Assembly: GCA_030638625.1 (NCBI GenBank)
Contig: DAOWEE010000055.1
Location: forward strand, 1 to 5,542
Length of the DNA stretch: 5,542 nucleotides
Source of the DNA: Methanosarcinales archaeon
Lineage (GTDB): Archaea; Halobacteriota; Methanosarcinia; Methanosarcinales; Methanocomedenaceae
Direction: 5' to 3'
Notes under the pieces: model-generated
The model's database searches: none
Told to the model about the DNA's origin: nothing
Seen by the model: the letters and a program-made list of their open reading frames with translations, nothing else
Made by a program: the position numbers and the translations under genes
Part shown: positions 5,539 to 5,542 of the stretch, one piece after another
Layout: each line of letters begins with the position of its first letter
How positions within the stretch are numbered: position 1 is the stretch's first letter

Positions 5539-5542
5539 GATT

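Noticed and set aside
1..5542. CRISPR array, tRNA, rRNA, insertion sequence or attachment site
   Set aside because: I saw no regularly spaced direct repeats, no cloverleaf-like sequence, no transposase motif and no paired terminal repeats on either strand.

Overview
The window reads as archaeal, most likely a cytochrome-containing member of the Methanosarcinales or an ANME-2/Methanoperedens-like relative. This rests on four things: a DUF2551 protein, a COG2108-type radical SAM protein and an archaeal NadX-type aspartate dehydrogenase side by side, plus a CcmA/CcmB heme-export pair, which among methane-cycling archaea points to lineages that make c-type cytochromes. AT-rich TATA-like elements and GGAG/GGTG ribosome binding sites fit. 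The exact genus is inference.

All seven genes lie on the minus strand, so transcription runs from right to left. From upstream to downstream they are: a TIR-domain protein with a HEAT-like C-terminus (5538-4306); a 169-bp gap with a poly-U tract and a hairpin; a radical SAM protein (4136-3069); a small winged-helix-like DUF2551 protein (3013-2690); L-aspartate dehydrogenase nadX (2651-1839); ccmA (1777-1067); ccmB (1063-389); and the 5' part of an unrecognised gene that runs off the left edge (270-1). The plus strand has only shadow reading frames.

The middle (about 389-4136) looks like ordinary chromosomal metabolism. CcmA and CcmB would form a membrane ABC transporter for cytochrome c maturation. 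NadX makes iminoaspartate for NAD synthesis. DUF2551 is closely spaced upstream of nadX. The two flanks are visibly more AT-rich: 17 of 60 bases are G or C at 4861-4920 and 20 of 60 at 181-240, against 36 of 60 at 3841-3900. They carry a TIR protein and an orphan gene, and they look like accessory or acquired DNA around a core block.

The two points most worth attention are (1) ccmA, whose Walker A motif is lost unless translation starts at a non-canonical ATT codon preceded by a strong AAAGGAG site, and (2) the TIR-HEAT protein, a plausible NAD-consuming immune effector whose partner gene, if any, lies beyond the right edge.
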